A stretch of 26,819 nucleotides of DNA. Origin: DATARH01 sp036278835. Lineage in GTDB: Bacteria; Pseudomonadota; Alphaproteobacteria; ATCC43930; CGMCC-115725. Shown piece by piece: positions 1-7,317 of this stretch (positions within the stretch are counted from its first letter, which is position 1; the number at the start of each line of letters is the position of its first letter). A program made the translations under genes and the position numbers. The stretch covers positions 1-26,819 of the forward strand of contig DASUKH010000272.1 in assembly GCA_036278835.1 (NCBI GenBank), written 5' to 3'. Below the pieces are notes generated by a model. The model was not told the DNA's origin. It did no database searches and worked only from the letters and a program-made list of their open reading frames with translations.

Positions 1-50
1 AGCACGTGGCTCGGGCCGTAATGGGCGTTGAGGGCTTCGAGCGCCAGCAT
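1..50 (-). CDS. livF: Branched-chain amino acid ABC transporter ATP-binding protein LivF, N-terminal fragment
   Basis: Only the first 16 codons are in the window; the gene continues beyond base 1. The start is the ATG at 50-48 and the visible protein begins MLALEALNAHYGPSHV, the usual beginning of the second ATPase (LivF) of Liv/HAAT-type importers, where an aromatic-Gly-x-Ser/h-h-L stretch precedes the Walker A loop. Its ATG shares one base with the TGA of the preceding livG, so the two ATPases are translationally coupled. By family knowledge LivF pairs with LivG to power the LivHM permease. The identity rests on a short stretch plus operon position. Confidence 0.8.
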   Translation of the reverse strand, partial: MLALEALNAHYGPSHV

Positions 51-799
51 CAGGCGAGCCCGCCGAGATAGGCCGCCTGCACTTCTTTGTCTTGCCGCAC
101 CTCCTCGGGGGTGCCGTCGGCGATAACGGCGCCGCGGTGCAAGACGGTGATGCGGTGGGCGAGGCGGAAGACCACCTCCATATCGTGCTCGACCAGCAGC
201 ACGCTCATCCTCTCCTCGGCGAGGAGGCCTGCCAGCGTCTCGACCGCCTGCGCCGTCTCCTCGACCGACAGGCCCTGGGTCGGCTCGTCGAGCAGCAACA
301 GGCGCGGCTGCTGCGCCAACGCCATCGCGACTTCGAGCAGCCGCTGGTCGCCGTGCGACAGGAGGCCGGCCGGTCGATCAGCGACCGGGGCGAGGCCGAG
401 CCGTTCGAGAGCCGCGTCGGCGCGCCGGCCGGAGGCGGCGAAGACCGCGCCGCCCCCGTGAAACCGCCAGCGCCGCCTGTCGCGCGCCTGGGCCGCGAGG
501 CGGACATTCTCGCGCGCGCTCATTTCCGGGAAGAGGGCCGTCAGCTGAAAGGTGCGGGCGACCCCGAGCTGACAGATGCGCGGCACCTTCATCCCGGTGA
601 TGTTGCCGCCGGCAAAGCGGACGGTGCCCTGGGTCGGCTTGAGGACGCCGGTAATCAGGTTGAACAGGGTCGATTTGCCGGCGCCGTTTGGGCCGATCAC
701 GGCGCGCACCTCGCCTTCGGCAACCCGCATCGATACGCGATCGACCGCGACCAGCCCGCCAAAGCGGCGGCTCAGCTCATCGAGCTCGAGCAACGCCAC
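50..799 (-). CDS. livG: Branched-chain amino acid ABC transporter ATP-binding protein LivG
   Basis: Cytoplasmic ATPase subunit of a Liv-type importer, 249 aa, the usual length. Visible motifs are Walker A GPNGAGKST at about residues 36-44, a Q-loop region (GVARTFQLTALFPEMSARENV), the signature LSHGDQR that is typical of LivG, Walker B LLLLDEPTQGLS and the switch histidine in LLVEHDMEVVF. The start is a GTG at 799-797, chosen because the protein then begins just before the first conserved strand. It overlaps the end of livM by 23 bases and touches livF. Substrate cannot be read from the sequence; members of this family import branched-chain amino acids, amides, urea or aromatic acids. Confidence 0.93.
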   Translation of the reverse strand: MALLELDELSRRFGGLVAVDRVSMRVAEGEVRAVIGPNGAGKSTLFNLITGVLKPTQGTVRFAGGNITGMKVPRICQLGVARTFQLTALFPEMSARENVRLAAQARDRRRWRFHGGGAVFAASGRRADAALERLGLAPVADRPAGLLSHGDQRLLEVAMALAQQPRLLLLDEPTQGLSVEETAQAVETLAGLLAEERMSVLLVEHDMEVVFRLAHRITVLHRGAVIADGTPEEVRQDKEVQAAYLGGLA

Positions 800-1685
800 G
801 ACGATAGTCCGGCTCGGTCGTGCGGCGGCGCAGGCGCGCGCGGACGAAGCCCCAGATGCCGTCCGGCGCGAAGATCACAAAGGCGATGAAGATGAGGCCG
901 AAGAACAAGGCCCAGGATTCGGTGTAGTTGCTGAGCTGGTGCTGAACGACGAGAAAAAAGGCGGCGCCGAGGATCGGCCCGATCAGGGTGCCGGCGCCGC
1001 CGACGATGACCATGATCAGCACCTCGCCGGATAGCAGCCAGAACAAGAGTTCGGTATTGGCAAACCCGGCGAACGGCGCGTAGAGGGCGCCGGCCAGCGC
1101 GCCGAGGCCATAGGACAGCGCCACCACCGCGATCTTGTAGCCGCGGGTATTGTAGCCGAGCGCCAGGGTCTTTGCTTCGTTTTCCCGAATGCCGCGCAAC
1201 ACCGCCCCGAACGGCGAAGAGACCAGCGCCCGGCAGAACAGGAAGCTGAGGAACAGCGCGATCAGCACGAGGTAATAGAACCCGTCGCGGCTTACGAAGA
1301 GGTGGCCGAACGGGCCGGCGCGGCGCGGGATGCCGGCAAGGCCGTCCGAGCCGCCGGTGACGCTCGTCCATTTGTAGGCGACCGCATAGGCAAGTTGGGC
1401 GAAGGCCAGGGTCAGCATCGAAAACGAGATGCCGCTCGCCTGCGTGCACACCCAGGCGACGCCGATCCCGAGAATGCCGGCGAGGAGCGCCGCGAGCGGG
1501 ATCGCCGCCAGCATCGGCAGCGAGGTGTTGAGCAGCAGCCAACCGCTGGCATAGGCGCCAAAGCCGTAGGCGGCGGCGTGCCCGAACGAGATGAGGCGGG
1601 TGTAGCCGACCATCAAATCGAGGCTCATCGCCAGAACGCCGAGGATGACCGCCTCGGTCAGCAGCGTCATCCCGTAATTCGGCAA
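777..1685 (-). CDS. livM: Branched-chain amino acid ABC transporter permease LivM
   Basis: Integral inner-membrane permease of the Liv importer. The hydrophobic protein contains the family hallmark DLMVGYTRLISFGHAAAYG, the SYGLGALAGALYAPFAGF region and the ABC-contact loop around GGAGTLIGPILGAAFF, ending in an Arg-rich tail. The start given is a TTG at 1685-1683, the only ATG/GTG/TTG option ahead of the conserved core apart from the internal ATG at Met6. It is doubtful: the frame stays open up to the livH stop, and the 21 codons before the TTG encode a hydrophobic segment (LRSLYAVAASAILSCAPLV) that looks like the normal first helix of LivM. The real start may therefore be a rare codon, such as the CTG at 1745-1743, giving 322 aa instead of 302. 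Confidence 0.92.
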   Translation of the reverse strand: MPNYGMTLLTEAVILGVLAMSLDLMVGYTRLISFGHAAAYGFGAYASGWLLLNTSLPMLAAIPLAALLAGILGIGVAWVCTQASGISFSMLTLAFAQLAYAVAYKWTSVTGGSDGLAGIPRRAGPFGHLFVSRDGFYYLVLIALFLSFLFCRALVSSPFGAVLRGIRENEAKTLALGYNTRGYKIAVVALSYGLGALAGALYAPFAGFANTELLFWLLSGEVLIMVIVGGAGTLIGPILGAAFFLVVQHQLSNYTESWALFFGLIFIAFVIFAPDGIWGFVRARLRRRTTEPDYRRGVARAR

Positions 1686-1748
1686 GACGAGCGGTGCGCA
1701 GGACAGGATCGCGGCGGAAGCGGCGACGGCATAAAGGCTGCGCAGGAT

Positions 1749-2618
1749 TCAGGCCTCCTTGCCCAGGAGGCCGCCCGGCCGCACCACCAGAACCAGCAGC
1801 ATCAACAGGTACATGAAGGCGAGCGCCAGATTGGGCAGGTAATATTCGCCGAACACCTGGACAAAGGCGACCAGCAACGCGCCGAGCAGCGAGCCGGCGA
1901 AACTGCCCATGCCGCCGATGATCACGATCACGAAGGCGTCGATGATCATGTCCGCCGCCATGCCGATCGAAGCGGTCAGGAGCGGCGCCGCCAGTACGCC
2001 GCCGATTCCGGCCAGCCCGCATCCGATGCCGAACACCGCCGAGCGCACCAAATTCACGTCGATGCCGAGCGCGTACACCATCTCGGCGTTTTGCGAGGTC
2101 GCCCGGATCAACAGGCCGAGACGGGTGCGCTCGAGAAACTGCCAGATCGCCAGCGCAACCAGAACGCCGGCGCCGATAAGGAACAGGCGGTATGTCGGGA
2201 ACGGCTCGCCCATCAGCATGACGATGCCGGAGAACGCCGCCGGCGTCTTGACCTGCAAGGCTTCCGGCCCCCATCCGATGCGGATCAGATCGGTCATCGC
2301 CAGCGCCAGCCCGAAGGTCACCATCAGGAAGGCGCTCTCATCGCGCCGATAAAGCCGTCGCAGGATACCGAGTTCGAACAGCGCGCCGGCGATGCCGACA
2401 CCGATCGGCGCCACCGCGAGCGCCAGCCAGAAATTGCCGGTGAGGCTGGCGACCGAATAGCCGATAAAGGCGCCGAGCATGTAGAAGGCGCCATGCGCGA
2501 AATTGACGATGCGCATGATGCCGAAGATCAGGGTCAGCCCGACCCCGAGAAAAAACAGCAAGGCCGCCTGCGACAGCGCGTTGGCGATTTCGGTAACGAG
2601 GAACGACAGGGAAGGCAC
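1749..2618 (-). CDS. livH: Branched-chain amino acid ABC transporter permease LivH
   Basis: First permease subunit of the Liv importer, 289 aa, normal length, multi-pass inner-membrane protein. Family signatures visible are GLTLIFGIMRIVNFAHGAFYMLG near the N terminus, RTRLGLLIRATSQNAEMVYALGI in the cytoplasmic loop, and the GGMGSFAGSLLGALLVAF contact region. It starts at a GTG (2618-2616), 18 bases after the stop of the substrate-binding protein gene. Its TGA at 1751-1749 is directly followed, in the same frame, by codons that look like the beginning of LivM, so livH and livM are separated by a stop codon only. Confidence 0.94.
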   Translation of the reverse strand: MPSLSFLVTEIANALSQAALLFFLGVGLTLIFGIMRIVNFAHGAFYMLGAFIGYSVASLTGNFWLALAVAPIGVGIAGALFELGILRRLYRRDESAFLMVTFGLALAMTDLIRIGWGPEALQVKTPAAFSGIVMLMGEPFPTYRLFLIGAGVLVALAIWQFLERTRLGLLIRATSQNAEMVYALGIDVNLVRSAVFGIGCGLAGIGGVLAAPLLTASIGMAADMIIDAFVIVIIGGMGSFAGSLLGALLVAFVQVFGEYYLPNLALAFMYLLMLLVLVVRPGGLLGKEA

Positions 2619-2636
2619 GGCCGAACCGGGAGGCCC

Positions 2637-3854
2637 TCAATCCGAGTAGGTCATCTGCTTGCAGGCAGGCACCGTTTTCTCGCCCGGGAAGGTGGCGATG
2701 ATCTGCGGCACCGGGTAGGAGAACCCCTCGGCCTTGACCAGCCTGACGACGGTGCCGTCCTGCACGATCTGATGGTCGCACTCGCGGATCGCGACATGGC
2801 CGTTGATGTCGTCGAGCTGAACGGTTGCCAAGGCGGCGCGCAATGCCTTGGTCTCGGTGCTCTTCGCCTTCTCGGCGCCGGCGGCGAGGACCTGCAAGGC
2901 CTGCCACTGCTCGCCTTCGTTATTGTCGGGTTCGGCGTTGTATTCCTTCTTCCACGTCGCGACGAACGCCTTGTTCTTCGGGTTGTCGGTGCGGAAGCAA
3001 TAGCGCATCGAGCTGATCAGGCCGATCGCGGCATCGCCAACCGCCTTCGGCACCGTCAGATCGACGACCTCGGACAATAGCTGCACCTTCTTCGGCAGCT
3101 CGTAATGCGCCGCCTGCGACAGGAAGGCGTTGTAGTCGTCACCGGCCATCGTGACATAGCAGGCGTCGGCGCCCGACTGGCGGATTTTGGTGATGTAGGT
3201 GGAGAAATCCTTGGTGCCGATCGGCGAGAACACAGACCCGACAAAGTCCTTCTTCGCGTTCTCCATCTCCGACTTGAAGACCGCGACGCTGTTGCGGCCC
3301 CAGGCATAGTCCATGCCGATCGCGTAGAATTTCTTGTAAGGCGCGGTGCGCAGGTAGAGCGCCACGGCGCGGGCGCCCATCGGCGCCGACACGTTGGCGC
3401 GGAAGAAATTCGGCACGAACGACGCGGCGGTCAGCCTGCCGTCGCCGTTGTCGGACGAGATGAAGATCGCGTTCCACTCGTCGAGCTTGGGCACGACGGC
3501 GAGGGCTTCCGACGACAGGGTGATGCCGGTGAAGATGTTGCAGCCGTCGCGCTCGACCATCTCCTGCGCCTTGCGCACCGCGTCGGCCGGGTTGCCGCCG
3601 GTATCCTCGACCAGCAGCTTGATCGGCCGGCCGAGAAGGCCGCCCTTGGCGTTCTGGACCTTGACCCATAATTCGCAGCCGCGCTTCAGCTGCTGGCCGA
3701 CCGAGCCGAGCGGGCCGGTCAGCGCCAGCGGGGCGCCGATCTTGATCGGTTCGGCCGCAACCGCTAGCCGCGGCCGCCACGTCGCCGCCAACGCGGTCCC
3801 CATGGCGCCGAGCGCGATCGCCCGGCGTCGGGTCAGCATCGAATTGCCGTTCAT
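2637..3854 (-). CDS. livK: ABC transporter substrate-binding protein (Liv/HAAT type)
   Basis: Periplasmic solute receptor of 405 aa heading the Liv operon. The N terminus has a twin-arginine-like motif (LTRRRAIALGAMG, Arg9-11), a hydrophobic core, and a likely signal peptidase site after AVAA near residue 34, then the mature start EPIKIGAPLALTGPLGSVGQQ, typical of the Peripla_BP_6 fold. The start ATG at 3854-3852 is preceded by a strong Shine-Dalgarno (GGGGAGGAGG) about 7 bases upstream. It precedes livH by 18 bases. The ligand is not readable; nearby genes for an FMN hydroxy-acid dehydrogenase and an epoxide-hydrolase-like enzyme make an organic or aromatic acid as plausible as an amino acid. 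The symbol reflects operon role, not proven specificity. Confidence 0.9.
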   Translation of the reverse strand: MNGNSMLTRRRAIALGAMGTALAATWRPRLAVAAEPIKIGAPLALTGPLGSVGQQLKRGCELWVKVQNAKGGLLGRPIKLLVEDTGGNPADAVRKAQEMVERDGCNIFTGITLSSEALAVVPKLDEWNAIFISSDNGDGRLTAASFVPNFFRANVSAPMGARAVALYLRTAPYKKFYAIGMDYAWGRNSVAVFKSEMENAKKDFVGSVFSPIGTKDFSTYITKIRQSGADACYVTMAGDDYNAFLSQAAHYELPKKVQLLSEVVDLTVPKAVGDAAIGLISSMRYCFRTDNPKNKAFVATWKKEYNAEPDNNEGEQWQALQVLAAGAEKAKSTETKALRAALATVQLDDINGHVAIRECDHQIVQDGTVVRLVKAEGFSYPVPQIIATFPGEKTVPACKQMTYSD

Positions 3855-3970
3855 CGTGCCGCCTCCTCCCCTGTTTCATTCCGTGTAGCCGATCCGGCGC
3901 GGTTTGGCCAGCGGCGCTCGTCCGCTACTTCATCGCCCCCAGGAAAGCGATCAGGTTCTGAAAACCCGCT

Positions 3971-4045
3971 GTCCCGGCGCAAGCCGGGACCCACGGTGGC
4001 AACATCGCGACGGTGGACGGGTGGGTCCCGGCTTTCGCCGGGAAT
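3971..4045. repeat. REP/BIME-like palindromic repeat, copy 1
   Basis: Two inverted arms at 3971-3994 and 4021-4045, each itself a small hairpin: TCCCGGC-gcaa-GCCGGGA and TCCCGGC-tttc-GCCGGGA. The arms are near-perfect reverse complements of each other and enclose about 26 bases. It lies in the 247-base gap between the hydrolase stop (4102) and the start of the Liv operon (3854). The same element recurs at 7221-7300. It may act as a terminator for the upstream minus-strand genes. Nothing else coding is visible in 3855-4101. Confidence 0.75.
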
Positions 4046-4101
4046 GCGGAAAGGGGAGTGGTTTGAGCCAAATGGGCGAGGTTGAACTGCTCGCTCGCCG
4101 C

Positions 4102-5253
4102 TCAGGCTGCGGACCCCTGCTGCAGGAACTCGAGCAGCAATTTGGCGACCGCTTCCGGCTGCTCCTGCTGCACCCAATGGCCGGCGCCGCTGAGCAGATG
4201 GCAGCCGACGAACCGGCCGCACGCGATGTCGTGCATGCGTTCGAGGGCGCCCGGCCGCTGGTAGGTGCCCCAGTCGCTGGCGCCCGCGATAAAGATGGTC
4301 GGCACCTCGATGCGGCGACCGGCGAACACCTGCAATTCGCCCTCGAAGGCGCCGCCAATGCGCGAGCGGTACCAGTTGAGCCCGCCCTGAAAGCCGTTGC
4401 GGCGGTATTCGCCGGCATAGACCGCGAGTTCGTCGTCGGAGAGCCAGCGGCAGGCGGCGATCTCGGCGGGAGACGGCATTTCCCTGGCGACCGCCGCCGG
4501 CATGTCGTCAAACAAATCCATGATGTAGTAGGTCGGCATCTTCGCCAGTTCTTCGGCGCTCCAAGATGCCAGCCGGTGCGGCCGGTTGCCCTTCCAGTCG
4601 GCGCTTTTGTGATGGAAGTAGGCGCGCAGGAAATCGTGCACGCCCTGTTTGCAATGCCACATCTGGGCGTTGGCCGGGCGGGTCGAATAGTACCATTGAT
4701 AATGCTTGCGCGGCCGCGGCAGGGCAGCCAACGCCTCGTGGATGGTAGGGCCGGCGGGGGCCGTCGGCGGTTTGCCGTCGGTGCCGAACGGCAGGTCGGG
4801 CGGCCCGGCGAAGGGCGCGCTCATCAAGGCCAGCGACCCGAACACGTCCGGCCGCACCAGCGCGCACCACGCCGCGACCGACGCACCGAAATCGTGGCCC
4901 GCGACCATCGCCGCATGATGGCAGCCAAGCGCGTAAACAAGGCCCAGCGTGTCGCGCACCGCGTTGAGGAGACGGAACGGCCGCAGGTCGGCGTCGTAAT
5001 CGGCGCTCCAGCCGGTGGTGCGGCCGTATCCCCGCAAATCCGGCGCGACGACATGATAGCCGTGCCCCACCAGGGCCGGCATCACCTTGCGCCAGGAATA
5101 CGCGATCTCGGGAAAGCCGTGGAGCAGCACGACAAGCGGCCGGCCCGGCTCCTCGAACCCCGCTTCGAGGATATGCACCCGCAGCCCGTTAATGTCGTCG
5201 ATGAAACGCGAGCGAATGCCGGGCGGCAGAATTGCGGGGTCGAGCGGTTCCAT
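4102..5253 (-). CDS. Epoxide-hydrolase-like alpha/beta hydrolase
   Basis: Soluble alpha/beta-hydrolase-fold enzyme of 383 aa. The sequence shows the HGFPE motif (His45-Glu49) with the downstream Trp (AYSW), which forms the oxyanion-hole region of epoxide hydrolases. The nucleophile elbow is GHDFGAS with Asp121, so the nucleophile is Asp as in epoxide hydrolases and haloalkane dehalogenases rather than Ser. A probable acid Asp327 lies in AGASDWG and the catalytic His359 in GAGHWVQQEQP. The family hydrolyses epoxides to diols or, less often, C-halogen bonds. The start ATG (5253) lies 27 bases after the NIPSNAP gene on the same strand, so the two are probably co-transcribed. Actual substrate unknown. 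Confidence 0.88.
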   Translation of the reverse strand: MEPLDPAILPPGIRSRFIDDINGLRVHILEAGFEEPGRPLVVLLHGFPEIAYSWRKVMPALVGHGYHVVAPDLRGYGRTTGWSADYDADLRPFRLLNAVRDTLGLVYALGCHHAAMVAGHDFGASVAAWCALVRPDVFGSLALMSAPFAGPPDLPFGTDGKPPTAPAGPTIHEALAALPRPRKHYQWYYSTRPANAQMWHCKQGVHDFLRAYFHHKSADWKGNRPHRLASWSAEELAKMPTYYIMDLFDDMPAAVAREMPSPAEIAACRWLSDDELAVYAGEYRRNGFQGGLNWYRSRIGGAFEGELQVFAGRRIEVPTIFIAGASDWGTYQRPGALERMHDIACGRFVGCHLLSGAGHWVQQEQPEAVAKLLLEFLQQGSAA

Positions 5254-5280
5254 CTGCGGCGTCCGGCGGCCGCGGCCGGG

Positions 5281-5604
5281 TTACTGCATCGCCGACAGCG
5301 CAGTCGGCACGATGCGAGTGATGACCATCTTCTCGCGGTCGAGATGCTCCGGGACGCGCGGCGCGATCCGGGTCTTCCAGTATTCGCTTTCGTAAACCGC
5401 CTTGTATTGCGCCTCGCGTTCGGCCTCGCTGGCGAAGCGGCGGATCCAGACATAGACCGACTCGTCGGTTTCGCCGCGGAAACTGCCGCAGATGACCATC
5501 CCCTTCGACACCTGGAACGGGATGACCTCCTCTTCCATGATCTTGACCCAGGCGGCCGCCTTGCCGGGCCGGACATGGTACTGGCGCAATTCGTAGAAGG
5601 CCAT
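5281..5604 (-). CDS. NIPSNAP family protein
   Basis: Small 107-aa cytoplasmic protein with a single ferredoxin-like (dimeric alpha-beta barrel) NIPSNAP domain. It begins MAFYELRQYHVRPGK, has the central VYVWIRRFAS segment, and continues with an acidic, aromatic EAQYKAVYESEYWK stretch. NIPSNAP proteins have no firmly assigned reaction; bacterial members often sit beside catabolic oxidoreductases and hydrolases and may be small-molecule binding or monooxygenase-like proteins. A Shine-Dalgarno (GGGAGA) precedes the ATG at 5604. It is followed by the epoxide-hydrolase-like gene and preceded, 63 bases away, by the hydroxy-acid dehydrogenase gene. Confidence 0.88.
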   Translation of the reverse strand: MAFYELRQYHVRPGKAAAWVKIMEEEVIPFQVSKGMVICGSFRGETDESVYVWIRRFASEAEREAQYKAVYESEYWKTRIAPRVPEHLDREKMVITRIVPTALSAMQ

Positions 5605-5667
5605 GATGCGTCTCCCTGCGATGAAGCGCGCACTATAGCGGAAAAAAGAAGGGCGGCGAGAGGCGGG

Positions 5668-7134
5668 CTATGCCGCCGGCCCGTCGGCGCCGCGCGTCCG
5701 GACCAGAAGCGAGCGGTCGAGGCCGCCGATGCTCGGCACCCCCATCAGGCCGAGGTCGCGGTCGATCTCCTCGTGCAGGATGTCGAGGGCGCGCTTGGCG
5801 CCGGCTCTTCCGGCCGCCGCGACGCCGTAGAGGATGGCGCGGCCGGCGAACACCGCGTCGGCGCCGAGCGCGAGAAACTTCAGCACGTCGGTGCCGCGGC
5901 GCACCCCGCCATCGGCGATCAGCACCATCCGGTCGCCGACCGCCGCGCGCGCCGCCGGCAGGATGTCGAGCGCCGAGACCGCCCAGTCGAGCTGGCGGCC
6001 GCCGTGATTGGACAGAGCCACCGCGTCGGCGCCGATCTGCTGCGCCCGCACCACGTCGGCGACATCGAGCAATCCCTTCAGGATCAGCTTGCGCGGCCAG
6101 CGGTCGCGGATTTCCTTAACGATGTCCCAATCGAGCGCCTTGTCCATCTGCTGGCGGATCCAGTGGGCGCTGGTAAACAGGCCGCGATGGCCCTTCGGCA
6201 CGAATTCGAGCACGTTCTCGAAACGCGGCAGGCCGTGCGCGAGCCGCGAGACGAGCCAGCGCGGATGCATCATCGCGTCGAGATCGGCGGTGAGGCTCAG
6301 TTGATTGCTGCTCAGCCGGTTGCGCTTGTCCCACTCGCGATTGCCGTAGATCTGCGCGTCGCAGGTGAGGATCAGCGCCTCGCAGCCGTGGTCGCGAGCC
6401 CGGTCGATCAGCGTGTTGCGCACCTCCGTCGGGCCGAACACGTAGAGCTGCCACCAGTAGCGCAGCCCCGGCACCTGCGCGACCCGGCTCATCCCATCGT
6501 TCGACATCGTGCTCTGGGCGAACGGCACCCCGGAAGCGGCGGCGGCCTCGGCGAGGTGCAGATCGGCATTGGGCCACAACACGCCGTTGAGGCCGGTCGG
6601 CGCCACCGCCACCGGCATCGCCATCTTCCGATCGAACAAAACCGTCGAGGTGTCGCGCTTCGACACATCGACAAACGAGCGGTGCTTGAACCGCCATTCC
6701 GCAAGCGCTTCCGAGTTGCGCGCCAGGGTCGCCTCGTCCTCGCCGCCGCCCTCGAAATAGTCGAGCGCGAAATCCGGCAGCCGGCGGTGCGCCATCGCCC
6801 GCAAGTCTTCCACCGTGACCGCCGCGGCCGGGTTAGGGCCGGCGTAAAGGTGACGGCGCGGGCTTTGCGCGAGGACGGCGGGGGAGGCGCCGGCCAGGGT
6901 CTTGCCGGCGGGCGCAAAGGCGGCCGGGGCGCGCGGACGCTGCGGCACGGGTCCCTTGCGGAACAATGCCGCGGCGCCCAGCCCGAGCGCCGCGGCGCCG
7001 AGCGCAAGCCCGGCCTGCCACAGCGGCGGGCCCTTCATCAGCTTTGGCGGCGTCTCCTGAACCGCAACGAGCGTCTTGGCTGCGGCCTGCGGCGCGGCGG
7101 CAACCGCATCGCGAATTTCGTCTACCTGATCCAT
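5668..7134 (-). CDS. FMN-dependent alpha-hydroxy-acid dehydrogenase with N-terminal membrane anchor
   Basis: FMN TIM-barrel enzyme of the lactate/mandelate/glycolate oxidase family, oxidising a 2-hydroxy acid to the 2-keto acid. Visible signatures are DFALDYFEGG with Tyr126, MPVAVAPTGLNG (FMN contact), the CDAQIYGNREWDKRN region, FMN-binding Lys353, and the active-site motif SNHGGRQLD with base His377 and substrate Arg380, then IADGGVRRGTD. The core starts near residue 105; family members are about 350-390 aa, while this one has 488. The extra N terminus holds a Gly/Ala/Leu hydrophobic segment (about residues 37-58) followed by a Pro/Arg-rich linker, so it is probably membrane-tethered, as in respiratory-chain-linked L-lactate or mandelate dehydrogenases. 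Substrate uncertain. Confidence 0.9.
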   Translation of the reverse strand: MDQVDEIRDAVAAAPQAAAKTLVAVQETPPKLMKGPPLWQAGLALGAAALGLGAAALFRKGPVPQRPRAPAAFAPAGKTLAGASPAVLAQSPRRHLYAGPNPAAAVTVEDLRAMAHRRLPDFALDYFEGGGEDEATLARNSEALAEWRFKHRSFVDVSKRDTSTVLFDRKMAMPVAVAPTGLNGVLWPNADLHLAEAAAASGVPFAQSTMSNDGMSRVAQVPGLRYWWQLYVFGPTEVRNTLIDRARDHGCEALILTCDAQIYGNREWDKRNRLSSNQLSLTADLDAMMHPRWLVSRLAHGLPRFENVLEFVPKGHRGLFTSAHWIRQQMDKALDWDIVKEIRDRWPRKLILKGLLDVADVVRAQQIGADAVALSNHGGRQLDWAVSALDILPAARAAVGDRMVLIADGGVRRGTDVLKFLALGADAVFAGRAILYGVAAAGRAGAKRALDILHEEIDRDLGLMGVPSIGGLDRSLLVRTRGADGPAA

Positions 7135-7220
7135 CGATTCCGCCGAAAGCTGCGCAGTCCGGTGACACGGTGCAAACGCCCGCCGCTGAAAGCCGTGTTC
7201 CTTTCACACGAAAATCTCTC

Positions 7221-7300
7221 GCATTCCCGGCGAAAGCCGGGACCCATCTTTCCAATGCGCGATGTTCTCCGCCGTGGCTCCCGGCTTTCACCGGGAATGC
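7221..7300. repeat. REP/BIME-like palindromic repeat, copy 2
   Basis: Inverted arms at 7221-7245 and 7274-7300 carry the same TCCCGGC-gaaa-GCCGGGA type core as the element at 3971-4045, with the second arm slightly degenerate (CCCGGC-tttca-CCGGG). It fills most of the 183-base gap between the unknown protein gene (ends 7318) and the hydroxy-acid dehydrogenase (starts 7134). No gene is visible in this gap. Confidence 0.75.
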
Positions 7301-7317
7301 GGTCTTTGGCTCGGCCG

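Noticed and set aside
1302..3080. A 592-codon plus-strand open frame opposite the Liv operon
   Set aside because: Antisense to livM, livH and the substrate-binding protein gene, all with clear family motifs; no recognisable protein.
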